From contig NZ_JAPCIO010000005.1 of assembly GCF_025909975.1 (NCBI RefSeq), positions 140,006-204,005 of the forward strand: 64,000 bases of DNA. Reading direction: 5' to 3'. Positions 43,267-51,832 of this stretch are shown one piece after another; the stretch's first letter is position 1; each line of letters opens with the position of its first letter. Under the pieces are notes generated by a model. That model was not told the origin of the DNA, did not search any database, and saw nothing but the letters and a program-made list of their open reading frames with translations. Both the position numbers and the translations under genes were made by a program. Source of the DNA: Flavobacterium lacisediminis. Lineage in GTDB: Bacteria; Bacteroidota; Bacteroidia; Flavobacteriales; Flavobacteriaceae.

Positions 43267-46200
43267 ATGCTAAATAAAATAATTAAATTTTCGCTACACA
43301 ACCGATTTTTTGTAGTGATAGCATCGGTTTTACTGCTGATTTTTGGTAGTGTAGTTGCTTCAAGAATGGAAGTAGATGTATTTCCTGATTTGACTGCTCC
43401 AACTGTTGTTGTGCTTACTGAAGCTCACGGTATGGCTCCTGAAGAAGTAGAAAAATTGGTTACATTTCCTATTGAAACTTCAGTAAACGGTGCTACTAAT
43501 GTAAGACGTGTTCGTTCTTCTTCCTCCGCTGGAATTTCTATTGTTTGGGTAGAGTTTGAATGGGACACGGATATTTACAAAGCAAGACAAATTGTAAATG
43601 AGAAAATAACAGCGGTAGCAGAAAAATTACCGCAAGGTGTTGGAAATCCTACAATGGGTCCACAATCTTCAATTATGGGAGAAATTATGTTGGTCAGTGT
43701 AACAGCTGATAAAACATCTCAAATTGATTTAAGAACTATCGCAGATTGGACAATTCGACCAAGATTATTAGCAACAGGCGGCGTTTCGCAAGTGGTTGTT
43801 ATTGGTGGAGAATTCAAGCAATATCAAATATTAGCTTCTCCTCAAAAGATGAATTATTACAACATTTCCCTTAATGAATTATTAAAGGCAAGTCAAGAAG
43901 CCAATGGTAATTCTTCAGGTGGTTTTATGAACGAATACAACAACGAATATATCGTTAAAGGTATTGGTAGAACATCTGATATTAATGAACTTGGGAAATC
44001 GGTTATCAAAACGGTTAACGGAAATACCATAAAAATTGAAGATGTAGCTGAAATAAAAATTGGAGCTTCTTTAAAAATTGGTGACGGTTCTTTGAAAGGA
44101 AAACCTGCTGTTATTATGACAGTTATGAAACAACCTTCAACCAATACGTTAGAACTTACAGAAACTATTGATGCATCGATTGCTGACATTCAAAAGAACT
44201 TACCAAAAGATGTCCAAATTAATACTAAAATCTTCCGTCAAGCTGATTTTATTAATGCTTCTATCAGTAATATTCAAAAAACGTTATTAGAAGGAACTGC
44301 TTTTGTCATCATCATTCTGTTTTTATTCTTGATGAATTGGAGAGCTACGTTTATATCGTTATTGGCGATTCCAATTTCATTAATTGTTGCGATATTAACT
44401 TTAAAATGGCTTGGTTTTACCATAAACACTATGAGTTTAGGAGGTATGGCAATTGCTATTGGTGATTTAGTAGATGATGCCATTATTGATGTAGAAAACG
44501 TATTCAAGCGACTCAAAGAAAATGCCCTAAAATCAAAAGCCGAACAAAAAGACAAAATAACCGTAATTTTTGATGGTTCTTTTGAAATTAGAAGTTCTGT
44601 TATTAATGCAACATTTATTATTATCGTTGCCTTTTTACCGCTGTTCTTTTTATCAGGAATGGAAGGCAAATTATTAGCACCACTTGGAATTGCGTTTATA
44701 GTGGCATTATTTGCTTCGTTAATCGTTTCAATTACACTAACGCCAGTATTAGCAAGTTACTTACTGACTAACGATAAAATGCTTTTAAAACAGCACAAAG
44801 AAAGTTGGTTAGTAGAACGTTTGCAAAATGTATATGCTAAGGCTTTGAACAAAGTAATGGAAATAAAAAAAGCAGTACTGATTATTGCAGGAGGATTATT
44901 CTTGGTTTCCTTATTAGTAATGAGCCAACTGGGAAGAAGTTTTCTTCCTGAGTTCAACGAAGGTTCCTTAGTAATTAGCGCTGTGAGTTTGCCAGGAATA
45001 TCATTAGAAGAAAGCAACAAAATTGGTACACAAGTAGAAAAAGCATTATTATCGGTTCCTGAAATTAAAATTACCACCCGAAGAACTGGAAGAGCTGAAC
45101 TCGATGAACACGCACAAGGGGTAAACGCTGCCGAAATTGACGCTCCTTTTACTCTAGAAGAAAGAAGTCGTGATGAATTTATGGCTGATGTTCGTGAAAA
45201 ATTATCAGGAATTACAGGTGCAAATATTACTATTGGGCAACCTATCGGACACCGTATTGATCATATGCTATCAGGAACTAGAGCAAATATCGCCATCAAA
45301 ATTTTTGGTAATGATTTGAATAAACTCTTTACGCTTTCCAATGAAATAAAAGCCAAAATTCAGAATGTGGAAGGATTGGTAGATTTGAGTGTGGAACAAC
45401 AAGTGGAAATACCACAAATTCAAATTAAAGCCAAACGAGATATGTTGAACCAATACGGAATTACAATTGGTCAGTTTAATGAATTTGTTGATGTTGCTTT
45501 TGCAGGAGAAAAAGTATCTGAAATTTATGAAGGAAATAAAACCTTTGACTTGATGCTTCGTTTTGATGATGCTAATAAAGGTAAAATCGAGAACATTAAA
45601 AATGCAATGATTGATACGCACGATGGAAAAAAAATACCGTTGTACTACGTTGCCGATGTAGTAAGCACATCTGGACCAAATACAATCAATCGTGAAAATG
45701 TGCAACGTAAAACGGTGGTTTCTGCCAATGTTTCAGGTCGTGACCAAAAAAGTGTAGTAGCGGATATTCAGAAAATCATAAATGAAGAAGTAAAATTACC
45801 TGAAGAATACCATATCGAATATGGTGGACAATTTGAAGCCGAAGCGGAAGCCTCAAAAACATTGGTCTTAACTTCACTTATTTCATTATTGGTAATCTTC
45901 TTAATTCTTTATCAAGAATTTAAAAAGGTTAAAACCGCATCTATCATTTTATTGAATTTACCATTAGCCTTAATTGGTGGTGTATTCAGTATTTATTTTA
46001 CGAGTGGCATTTTGAGTATTCCAGCAATTATTGGATTCATTACGTTGTTTGGTGTTGCCACCCGAAATGGAATTCTATTAGTTTCCCATTATGAAACCTT
46101 AGAAAAAGAAGGATTATCGCTTTATGAAACCGTTATTCAAGGTTCAAAAGATAGATTAAGTCCAATTTTAATGACCGCACTAACCGCAGGATTGGCTTTA

Positions 46201-46362
46201 ATTCCGTTAGCAATTGCAAGTGATTTACCTGGGAATGAAATTCAAAGTCCAATGGCGAAAGTTATTTTGGGTGGCTTATTGACTTCTACTTTATTGAACA
46301 TTTTTATTGTTCCGGTAGTGTATTATTTATCTAATCGAAAAAAAGAAACAAATGAAAAATAG
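43267..46362 (+). CDS. czcA: CusA/CzcA-family heavy-metal RND pump
   Basis: The 1,031-residue pump is complete: N-terminal MLNKIIKFSLHNRFFVVIASVLLLI, porter domains, and transmembrane helix 4 with GMAIAIGDLVDDAIIDVENVFKRL. GRAELDEHAQGVNAAEID and HRIDHMLSGTRANIAIKIFG are typical of the HME group. It exports divalent cations from periplasm or inner membrane through CzcC using the proton gradient. The TM4 acids differ from the CzcA-TolC fusion at 21988 (DLVDDA versus DFGLIVDGA), so the two pumps probably prefer different metals. It overlaps czcC by 11 bp. Confidence 0.92.
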   Translation: MLNKIIKFSLHNRFFVVIASVLLLIFGSVVASRMEVDVFPDLTAPTVVVLTEAHGMAPEEVEKLVTFPIETSVNGATNVRRVRSSSSAGISIVWVEFEWDTDIYKARQIVNEKITAVAEKLPQGVGNPTMGPQSSIMGEIMLVSVTADKTSQIDLRTIADWTIRPRLLATGGVSQVVVIGGEFKQYQILASPQKMNYYNISLNELLKASQEANGNSSGGFMNEYNNEYIVKGIGRTSDINELGKSVIKTVNGNTIKIEDVAEIKIGASLKIGDGSLKGKPAVIMTVMKQPSTNTLELTETIDASIADIQKNLPKDVQINTKIFRQADFINASISNIQKTLLEGTAFVIIILFLFLMNWRATFISLLAIPISLIVAILTLKWLGFTINTMSLGGMAIAIGDLVDDAIIDVENVFKRLKENALKSKAEQKDKITVIFDGSFEIRSSVINATFIIIVAFLPLFFLSGMEGKLLAPLGIAFIVALFASLIVSITLTPVLASYLLTNDKMLLKQHKESWLVERLQNVYAKALNKVMEIKKAVLIIAGGLFLVSLLVMSQLGRSFLPEFNEGSLVISAVSLPGISLEESNKIGTQVEKALLSVPEIKITTRRTGRAELDEHAQGVNAAEIDAPFTLEERSRDEFMADVREKLSGITGANITIGQPIGHRIDHMLSGTRANIAIKIFGNDLNKLFTLSNEIKAKIQNVEGLVDLSVEQQVEIPQIQIKAKRDMLNQYGITIGQFNEFVDVAFAGEKVSEIYEGNKTFDLMLRFDDANKGKIENIKNAMIDTHDGKKIPLYYVADVVSTSGPNTINRENVQRKTVVSANVSGRDQKSVVADIQKIINEEVKLPEEYHIEYGGQFEAEAEASKTLVLTSLISLLVIFLILYQEFKKVKTASIILLNLPLALIGGVFSIYFTSGILSIPAIIGFITLFGVATRNGILLVSHYETLEKEGLSLYETVIQGSKDRLSPILMTALTAGLALIPLAIASDLPGNEIQSPMAKVILGGLLTSTLLNIFIVPVVYYLSNRKKETNEK

Positions 46363-47530
46363 TATAATCCTATTTTTAGTAACGATGTCTTTTGGTTTGG
46401 GATATGCTCAATCCAATATTGACAATGTCTTAACTGAAATTGCAAAAAATAATAAATCCATTCAAGCCAATACTAACTATTGGAATGCTCAAAAAGTACA
46501 ATACAAAACGGGCAATTCGTTATACAATCCAACGGTTGAATATGATTATTTAAAAGGAAGTCCAGCCGAAGCAGGAAATCAAACAGATATTATAGTAACG
46601 CAATCTTTTGATTTTCCAACGGTGTATGGTAAGAAAAACCAATTAGCGAATCAATTAGGTATTCAAGCCGATTTACAATTGAAAGCGGCTAACCAAGAGT
46701 TACTTTTAGAAGCCAAAAAGATTTGTATCGAATTGGTTTACCGAAATAAATTGCAAGTTCCTTTAACCAAAAGAAAAGAAGCAACAGAAAAATGGTTGGC
46801 TCATTTTAAGAAGAAATTGACCACAGGTGACGGCACTATTTTGGATGTAAATAAAGCAGAAATTCAATTGTTAGAAATTAGAAAACAGTTTCAAGACAAT
46901 GCTTCTGCCATTGCAAAACTCAACGAACAACTTACAAGTCTAAACGGAGGAATTGCAATACGTTTAACAGATGTCGGATATTTTGAAACTCCTGTTATTG
47001 CTGACTTTGATACATTCGTAAAAGAAGTTGAAGCACAAGATTACATTAGAAAAACGTTAGAACAAGAAAAAGTAATTGCTCAAAAACAAATTGAAGTAAG
47101 CAAAGCATTAGCCTTACCAAAAATGGAAGTTGGGTATCATTATCAAGGCATTTTAGGTCAAACCTATAACGGAATTCATACTGGAGTTGCTTTACCGCTT
47201 TGGGAAAGTAAAAACACCGTAAAACTTCAAAAAGCCAAAATGACTTTTGCAGAAAGTGCTTTAAACGATCATAGTAATTTATACTATTATGAAATAAAAC
47301 AAACTTATGACCGTTATGAAAGTTTGAAAAGCATATTAAGTGAATACGAAAAGATAAATAAATCGGTTGAACCAATACAATTATTGGATAAAGCCTTATC
47401 AGCTGGACAAATTTCGGTTTTAGAATATTTTGTAGAATTAAATTATTACAACGACTCTCAAAATTCTTATTTAGAAATAGAAAAGGAATATTATGATGTC
47501 ATTGCCACACTATTAAAACACAAATTGTAA
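46352..47530 (+). CDS. czcC: TolC-family outer-membrane efflux protein (CzcC-like)
   Basis: The 392-residue protein has a signal peptide (MKNSIILFLVTMSFGLGYAQ) and two helical TolC-type repeats, including SALNDHSNLYYYEIKQTYDR and the C-terminal ALSAGQISVLEYFVELNYYND. It forms the outer-membrane duct of the CzcBA system. Start choice follows the signal peptide and the 11-bp overlap with the pump gene. It ends the operon; a terminator follows after about 17 bp. Confidence 0.87.
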   Translation: MKNSIILFLVTMSFGLGYAQSNIDNVLTEIAKNNKSIQANTNYWNAQKVQYKTGNSLYNPTVEYDYLKGSPAEAGNQTDIIVTQSFDFPTVYGKKNQLANQLGIQADLQLKAANQELLLEAKKICIELVYRNKLQVPLTKRKEATEKWLAHFKKKLTTGDGTILDVNKAEIQLLEIRKQFQDNASAIAKLNEQLTSLNGGIAIRLTDVGYFETPVIADFDTFVKEVEAQDYIRKTLEQEKVIAQKQIEVSKALALPKMEVGYHYQGILGQTYNGIHTGVALPLWESKNTVKLQKAKMTFAESALNDHSNLYYYEIKQTYDRYESLKSILSEYEKINKSVEPIQLLDKALSAGQISVLEYFVELNYYNDSQNSYLEIEKEYYDVIATLLKHKL

Positions 47531-47546
47531 GTTATTAATTCTAGTA

Positions 47547-47588
47547 AAGCACCCATTATTTCGAAAGGATTTAATGGGTGTTTTTTAT
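47547..47588 (+). terminator. intrinsic terminator after czcC
   Basis: CACCCATT (47550-47557) and AATGGGTG (47573-47580) form an 8-bp stem followed by TTTTTTATTT. Confidence 0.8.
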
Positions 47589-47639
47589 TTGAATCATTTT
47601 GGAAATTTGAAATTTTAAAAAAAGAAATACATCAATAAA

Positions 47640-47681
47640 AATAGGAACGCTTCGCTGAAGTAGTTTCACCCACCCAGTCCA
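47640..47681 (+). repeat. 40-bp direct repeat, right copy flanking the czc operon
   Basis: This copy matches 40766-40806 with one extra C in CACCCACCCAGTCCA. A shorter piece of the same element (ATAGGAACGCTACCGC) recurs near 47976. It marks the left edge of the hairpin-rich region. Confidence 0.85.
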
Positions 47682-47698
47682 ACGCTCCCCACCGCACT

Positions 47699-47853
47699 AG
47701 TGGTATTTTGTGTGTTTTTAGCACTTGTTTACCCCAGAGTAAGTCAATAAAAAAAGGCTCCCTGTTTTCCCAACCCCTCGCGCACAGTCCGCCTTTTTTT
47801 ATCCACTTACACCCAATCCAAAAAACAAACGCTAAAAACACACAAAAACCACT
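47699..47853. repeat. large imperfect hairpin 1
   Basis: Arms 47699-47758 and 47791-47853 are imperfect inverted repeats of about 60 nt. The outer parts are AGTGGTATTTTGTGTGTTTT on the left and AAAACACACAAAAACCACT on the right; the inner stem AAAAAAAGGC pairs with GCCTTTTTTT. The 32-nt loop contains CCCAACCCCTCGCGCACAG followed by TCC, related to the loop of hairpin 2. No ORF in this stretch looks real. Confidence 0.75.
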
Positions 47854-47865
47854 CCAAAGCTATTA

Positions 47866-47940
47866 TTACATAATAAACCTTATAATTCATTCCCAACACC
47901 CCACGCAGTCCCCCTGAAAGTTATAAGGGTTATTATGTAA
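47866..47940. repeat. large imperfect hairpin 2
   Basis: TTACATAATAAACCTTATAA (47866-47885) and TTATAAGGGTTATTATGTAA (47921-47940) are 20-nt inverted repeats with a single mismatch around a 35-nt C-rich loop. The loop motif CCCAACACCCCACGCAGTCC resembles the loop of hairpin 1. Such arms could also be a pair of tyrosine-recombinase core sites. Confidence 0.8.
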
Positions 47941-48004
47941 AATATCCGCTCCCAGCCGCACCCACCCGAAGAATAATAGGAACGCTACCGCTAACGTAAT
48001 TTTC

Positions 48005-48100
48005 ATTGTTTTTTGAAGATGCTTCCCATTTCCATCAGACCTTAACTGCTAACTGAAAACCGCGACTGCTAAATGAACTATCAAGCATCCTCAAAAATCA
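48005..48100. repeat. large imperfect hairpin 3
   Basis: TTTTTTGAAGATGCTT (48009-48024) pairs with AAGCATCCTCAAAAA (48083-48097) around a 58-nt loop. The loop holds repeated ACTGCTAA units (AACTGCTAACTG, GACTGCTAAATG). Confidence 0.7.
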
Positions 48101-48107
48101 AACTATC

Positions 48108-48175
48108 ACAAGAGTGTATTTTTATTTGCATCAACAACTGATACACCACGTAAGCAAATAAAAAAACACCCTTGT
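48108..48175. repeat. large imperfect hairpin 4
   Basis: ACAAGAGTGTATTTTTATTT-GC (48108-48129) pairs with GC-AAATAAAAAAACACCCTTGT (48154-48175), with 20 of 22 positions complementary, around a 24-nt loop. Confidence 0.75.
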
Positions 48176-48242
48176 TTACGAATCCCGTTTGAACACCCCT
48201 AAAACCCCATTTCATAAGAACATTTGGGGTAAACATTTTTAC

Positions 48243-48471
48243 AAAAAAAAGGATAAAAAAGAAGCCAAAGGTTTGTTCCGGGTATTCAAAAAAGCAAGTT
48301 CAAGCCTTCGGTTCCGGATAAAATCTCTACCCATAAATTTTCAATACCACCACATCCACTTAGCGTTTCCACAGACGCATATGGGTAGTATTTTACCCGT
48401 AAAACTTGCTTTTTTGAAACCCTCCACAAGGTAAGACGGCTTTCTTTTTTTTCCTTTTTTCTTTTGCAAAA
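48243..48471. repeat. large imperfect hairpin 5 (about 229 nt)
   Basis: Three nested paired segments stack on one axis. The outer one is an A-rich arm ending AAAAAAGAAGCC against GGCTTTCTTTTTTTTCC. The middle one is TTCAAAAAAGCAAGTT (48285-48300) against AACTTGCTTTTTTGAA (48404-48419), a perfect match. The inner one is TAAAATCTCTACCCATA against TATGGGTAGTATTTTA. The loop is 44 nt (48336-48379). It ends about 90 bp before the DUF6943 gene. Confidence 0.8.
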
Positions 48472-48559
48472 ATGTGTGTGGGGCATCTCGGTTTCCATTC
48501 ACATTTCGGGCAATCACGAAGGAAAGACGAAGGAAGTTAACCTGTTAAATCCTTGTATT

Positions 48560-48982
48560 ATGGACACAATTTTTATTAAAACCCACCAACCTGGGGCGCA
48601 CTATGCCAAACCGCACTTTTTCGTATTATCAAAAGGACTAAATAGCGGAAAGCCTCAAAACGAACCTTTTACAAACAGCTTTGTACTAGTCTTCCAAACC
48701 GAAGCTCAAAAAGAGGACATTTTTTGGATTGCCATGAGCCTATGGAAATCCAAATTCTGGATGCCTTTTCTTCGCGGTTCCGTTATTCCGTTCTTATCTC
48801 TCTATGAATTCAAAAAAGAGTTCAACCCAAGAGCAACGCGAATGATGCGAGAACACGAGCAGCACAAAAAAAACATCCATGCACTAAAGCTGTTGCAAGA
48901 GCAGGAAAACCATTTCAATAAAAACATCCACCTCATCAACGAACTCAAAAACGCTATTATGATGAGGTATAGAATGAAGTAA
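48560..48982 (+). CDS. DUF6943 family protein
   Basis: The ATG at 48560 is chosen because the family begins with the FIKTH-PGAHYxKPHFFVLSKGLNSGKP block seen here at residues 4-30; the longer frame from 48464 runs into the hairpin region. The 140-residue protein continues with SLWKSKFWMPFLRGSVIPF and a Gln/Asn/His-rich helical tail. The family is small, cytosolic, of unknown function and common on Bacteroidota mobile elements. It follows the hairpin array and is followed by a terminator. Confidence 0.7.
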   Translation: MDTIFIKTHQPGAHYAKPHFFVLSKGLNSGKPQNEPFTNSFVLVFQTEAQKEDIFWIAMSLWKSKFWMPFLRGSVIPFLSLYEFKKEFNPRATRMMREHEQHKKNIHALKLLQEQENHFNKNIHLINELKNAIMMRYRMK

Positions 48983-48986
48983 TTAT

Positions 48987-49017
48987 AAGCCTAGACTAAT
49001 TTGTCTGGGCTTTTTTT
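48987..49017 (+). terminator. intrinsic terminator after the DUF6943 gene
   Basis: AAGCCTAGAC and GTCTGGGCTT form a 10-bp stem (with one G-T pair) around TAATTT, followed by seven T. Confidence 0.8.
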
Positions 49018-49183
49018 ATTGAAATTGGATAGATAAATCGAAATATTGTATTTATATTTGAAAAACCCTACAAAATAGAGTATAAACATCCAAAATTGGA
49101 AAGATTGGCGCTATTTAGCAGCGCTTATAAATAAGTCAGCGGTAAGTACAACAAACCTGTACTACCAAAAATAGAATTAAAAT

Positions 49184-50710
49184 ATGGGTAAAATACATAT
49201 AAAAGATCTTAAAAGTATTAAATCGCTAGAATTTGATATTCCTGTTTCAGGAGTACATATATTGACTGGAATTAATGGCTCAGGCAAAACTACTTTGTTA
49301 GCATGCTTACAGAGATTAACTGACTCCTATGCTTTCCAACGACATTTTAGAACAAGTTCTAATGATCAATTTGACAACTTTAGAAATGCACGTATAAGAT
49401 ATGAACGAAATGGAGCTCATGTAGAATATGCTTATAGAAATACAAGATGGTCACCTACACCAAAATCAGGTGCTACTCTTTTAACAACAATGGGTTATAA
49501 TAACGCTGTGTTTATTTCTTCAAGTGTAGATAGATTTTATGTACAAAATGATGAATTAAATACTCAAGGTATATTAGCAGCTCCGCAATTTTTTAAAGAT
49601 TCAATGAATGAAATATTTCAAACTACGAAATATTCTAATCTTAGAAGAAAGAAGTTAGACGGGAAAGGCAGAGGTTATGGTAGGTGGAATTATGGATTTT
49701 TAATGCCCGCGCAAAGTATGGGAGGTCAAAATCAATATTATACAGAGAAAAACTTTAGTTTCGGGGAATTGTTGGTTTTAAATGCACTTTTCCAGTTGGA
49801 GAATATAGCTGATAATTCATTGATTTTGGTTGATGAAATCGAGCTTGCTTTGCATCCAAAAGTGCAGGTCAAACTACTCCATTTTTTGGAAAGGCAAGCA
49901 AACCAAAAAAATCTTACCGTAATTATATCAACTCATTCAAGTAGCCTAATAAAAAAAGCCAAAAAACTAATCTATCTCGAGCGGAATGCTGCAAATGGAA
50001 TAGTTAAAGTTGAATATAATTGCTATCCTGCGGTTGCACTTCAAAGTATGGCCATCCAAGAAGAAGTTCAGCCAGATTTAGTCTTCTTCGTTGAGGATGA
50101 CTATGCTAAGTATATACTTGAACAACTTATTAATTACTATTTTATAAATCTAAATAACCATAGACGACCAATTATCAAAATCTTACCTGTGGGCGGTTGG
50201 CCGCAAACTTTAAGATTTACAATTGCATCAGCAAACTATTTAATACCTCAAAATACACGTGTTTATTCTTTTTTAGATTCAGACGCTAATGCTGACATGC
50301 AAGCAATACAAGTTAATGCAAATAGAAGTTTAAGCCAACAGGAATTACTTAATCTATACAATGCTAATCAAAACAGAATTAATTATCTTCCTATAACACC
50401 AGAACAAGGTTTAGTAGAATTGCTAAACAATCAGCCTCATACACATATTCAACCACTACAAGATCTTTTTAATGAAGTGTTTGACATTTCTCAAATTATA
50501 ATAGATGAACAGAATAGAGGTTTAGTGTACTCAGCAAATCCAAGACAGGCTGCAAAGATGCGTATTCCTTACTATATTGAACAGATAAAAAACCTAACAA
50601 ATCGTGAGGAAAATTACATTCGCATAAAACTGGCTGAATATTATTCTAGTCACTATTGTCCAAACAATCACCCTGAACTTCATCAAGTATTTGGTCCAAT
50701 TTTTAATTAA
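49184..50710 (+). CDS. AAA ATPase with TOPRIM-like C-terminal region (OLD-like), solo
   Basis: The 508-residue protein has Walker A GINGSGKTT (residues 29-37), signature-like FSFGELLVLNALFQLEN, Walker B LILVDEIELALHPKVQ (about 213) and His-loop VIISTHSSSLI. The C-terminal part has DLVFFVEDDYAKYILEQLI (about 298) and VYSFLDSDAN (about 362), the E...DxD pattern of a TOPRIM nuclease. Such proteins are effectors in OLD-, PARIS- and retron-type defence. No partner gene is adjacent: a DUF6943 gene and a hairpin array are upstream and an unrelated minus-strand cluster is downstream. Defence is likely but not shown. Confidence 0.75.
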   Translation: MGKIHIKDLKSIKSLEFDIPVSGVHILTGINGSGKTTLLACLQRLTDSYAFQRHFRTSSNDQFDNFRNARIRYERNGAHVEYAYRNTRWSPTPKSGATLLTTMGYNNAVFISSSVDRFYVQNDELNTQGILAAPQFFKDSMNEIFQTTKYSNLRRKKLDGKGRGYGRWNYGFLMPAQSMGGQNQYYTEKNFSFGELLVLNALFQLENIADNSLILVDEIELALHPKVQVKLLHFLERQANQKNLTVIISTHSSSLIKKAKKLIYLERNAANGIVKVEYNCYPAVALQSMAIQEEVQPDLVFFVEDDYAKYILEQLINYYFINLNNHRRPIIKILPVGGWPQTLRFTIASANYLIPQNTRVYSFLDSDANADMQAIQVNANRSLSQQELLNLYNANQNRINYLPITPEQGLVELLNNQPHTHIQPLQDLFNEVFDISQIIIDEQNRGLVYSANPRQAAKMRIPYYIEQIKNLTNREENYIRIKLAEYYSSHYCPNNHPELHQVFGPIFN

Positions 50711-50862
50711 AGACAGGAGTAAGAGCCGCTAATAGCCGATTTTTGATATTTCGGAAATTGGTTTGCGTTTTGTAAATTCTCGGAATTATATTTGGAAAGT
50801 TTTTTTCTTATAAACTTTTAGGCTAAATTTAATGTAACGTCCTAAAGCTAAGAGAACTTTAA

Positions 50863-50897
50863 AACAAAAAAAGCCTAATCGTAAAACATTAGGCTTT
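50863..50897 (-). terminator. terminator for the minus-strand cluster
   Basis: AAAGCCTAAT (50870-50879) and ATTAGGCTTT (50888-50897) are perfect inverted repeats. On the minus strand the stem is followed by a T-run, 36 bp after the last minus-strand stop. Confidence 0.8.
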
Positions 50898-50933
50898 CTC
50901 ATACTCAGTAAAGGTTACCAATCAAAACTGAGC

Positions 50934-51107
50934 TTATTTCTTTTTCGAGGTCAATTGCTTTAAAAGCAACGTAACACCAAAACTAACTACTGCTCCAATA
51001 AAGGCTAAAACTATTGTTTTTAAGACATCGGCTGAGGTTAAATTAGGTATAACACTCAATGCAAATCCTCCAAAAGTTCCTGCCTTCAAAGTTAATGAAT
51101 TATCCAT
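50934..51107 (-). CDS. small membrane protein (holin-like), minus-strand cluster
   Basis: From the ATG at 51107 the protein has 57 residues with one or two hydrophobic segments (GTFGGFALSVIPNL; TIVLAFIGAVVSFGVTLLL) and a basic tail (KQLTSKKK). It overlaps the upstream gene by 8 bp. The longer frame (to 51200) includes repeat-derived sequence and is not chosen. Size and topology suit a holin-like or small pore protein, and a neighbour encodes an L,D-transpeptidase-like enzyme. The assignment is tentative. Confidence 0.55.
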   Translation of the reverse strand: MDNSLTLKAGTFGGFALSVIPNLTSADVLKTIVLAFIGAVVSFGVTLLLKQLTSKKK

Positions 51108-51393
51108 TCCCTCCAACGTCAGTTTCGGGCTTAACCTCATCTTTTTTGTTGCCCAGGATAGTATTATCCTTAACCTGTGCTGAGCTTGTCGAAGTATCAA
51201 CAGTAATTTGGCTCACTGCCGATAAAACACCACCTGCAACGGCAGCATAACCCGCAACGGTTACAACAACAGCAGGTAAAGCTACTGGAGCAGCTACAAT
51301 GCTTCCACTTACTGCTAATAAGGCTAATCCAATGGTGCGCAACACCTTAAAAAATTTCGGAGTGGGTGCCTTAGCACGTTCTACTATATTCAT
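51100..51393 (-). CDS. small membrane protein with repeat-encoded segment
   Basis: The 97-residue protein has two hydrophobic stretches rich in Ala/Val (TIGLALLAVSGSIVAAPVAL; VVVTVAGYAAVAGGVLSAV) and a hydrophilic end (KKDEVKPETDVGGNG). Residues about 64-73 (VDTSTSSAQV) are encoded by a copy of the dispersed GATACTTCGACAAGCTCAG element at 51175-51201, inserted in frame. It lies between the DUF5675 gene and the holin-like gene. Function unknown; probably membrane-bound. Confidence 0.6.
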   Translation of the reverse strand: MNIVERAKAPTPKFFKVLRTIGLALLAVSGSIVAAPVALPAVVVTVAGYAAVAGGVLSAVSQITVDTSTSSAQVKDNTILGNKKDEVKPETDVGGNG

Positions 51394-51404
51394 CTTTTCA
51401 AAAA

Positions 51405-51800
51405 TTAAGATTGTACAATCAATTCTACACTTTCTTTGTTATCCAAAGCTTTATAAACCAAGTCTTTCAACTTCGTAAATGCTTTTCTAGATAGTAAACC
51501 TAAACCAGGTCCAGAAAGTTTCGTAACAGGAGCAATACAGCCATGTAATTCCTTTTGTGCATTATTGGCAGGATGTATCAAAATATAAGTTCTGTTCGGT
51601 ACATCCACCAATTCCAAATGCCATTGGTATTTCGTACTATATCGCTTTCTAATAAAATATTTCCCTTCCGGAATACAGGAAATCCCACGCTCATTTCGCT
51701 TCCATGGCAATTCAATAGTATAACTAATCAATTTGCCCTCACATTCCATTTTTCCATTTGTTCCTTCAGGGAAATAAGTTCTTGTTAAAAACAGTATCAT
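51405..51800 (-). CDS. DUF5675 family protein (L,D-transpeptidase/carboxypeptidase-like)
   Basis: The ATG at 51800 is preferred over an upstream GTG at 51809. The 131-residue protein has CIPEGKYFI, then LIHPANNAQKELHGCIAPV with H76 and HGC (86-88), resembling the His...HGC active site of L,D-transpeptidase-like enzymes. Homologues occur in phages and prophage-like clusters. It could cut or remodel peptidoglycan. It is 11 bp upstream of the small membrane gene on the same strand, consistent with a lysis or cell-wall module. The upstream region has ACTGACCACT-like low-complexity units. Confidence 0.65.
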   Translation of the reverse strand: MILFLTRTYFPEGTNGKMECEGKLISYTIELPWKRNERGISCIPEGKYFIRKRYSTKYQWHLELVDVPNRTYILIHPANNAQKELHGCIAPVTKLSGPGLGLLSRKAFTKLKDLVYKALDNKESVELIVQS

Positions 51801-51832
51801 ACTGACCACTTAAAACTGATCACTGACCACTA

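Noticed and set aside
47708..48434. Two ORFs of 69 and 81 codons (47708-47917 and 48189-48434)
   Set aside because: Both run through the hairpin arms and poly-T/poly-A stretches, have no protein-like composition and no ribosome site.
47699..48471. Hairpin array as an integron attC array or retron ncRNA
   Set aside because: No integron integrase or reverse transcriptase is present and I could not find consistent attC R-box ends, so no such feature was called; it remains an open hypothesis only.
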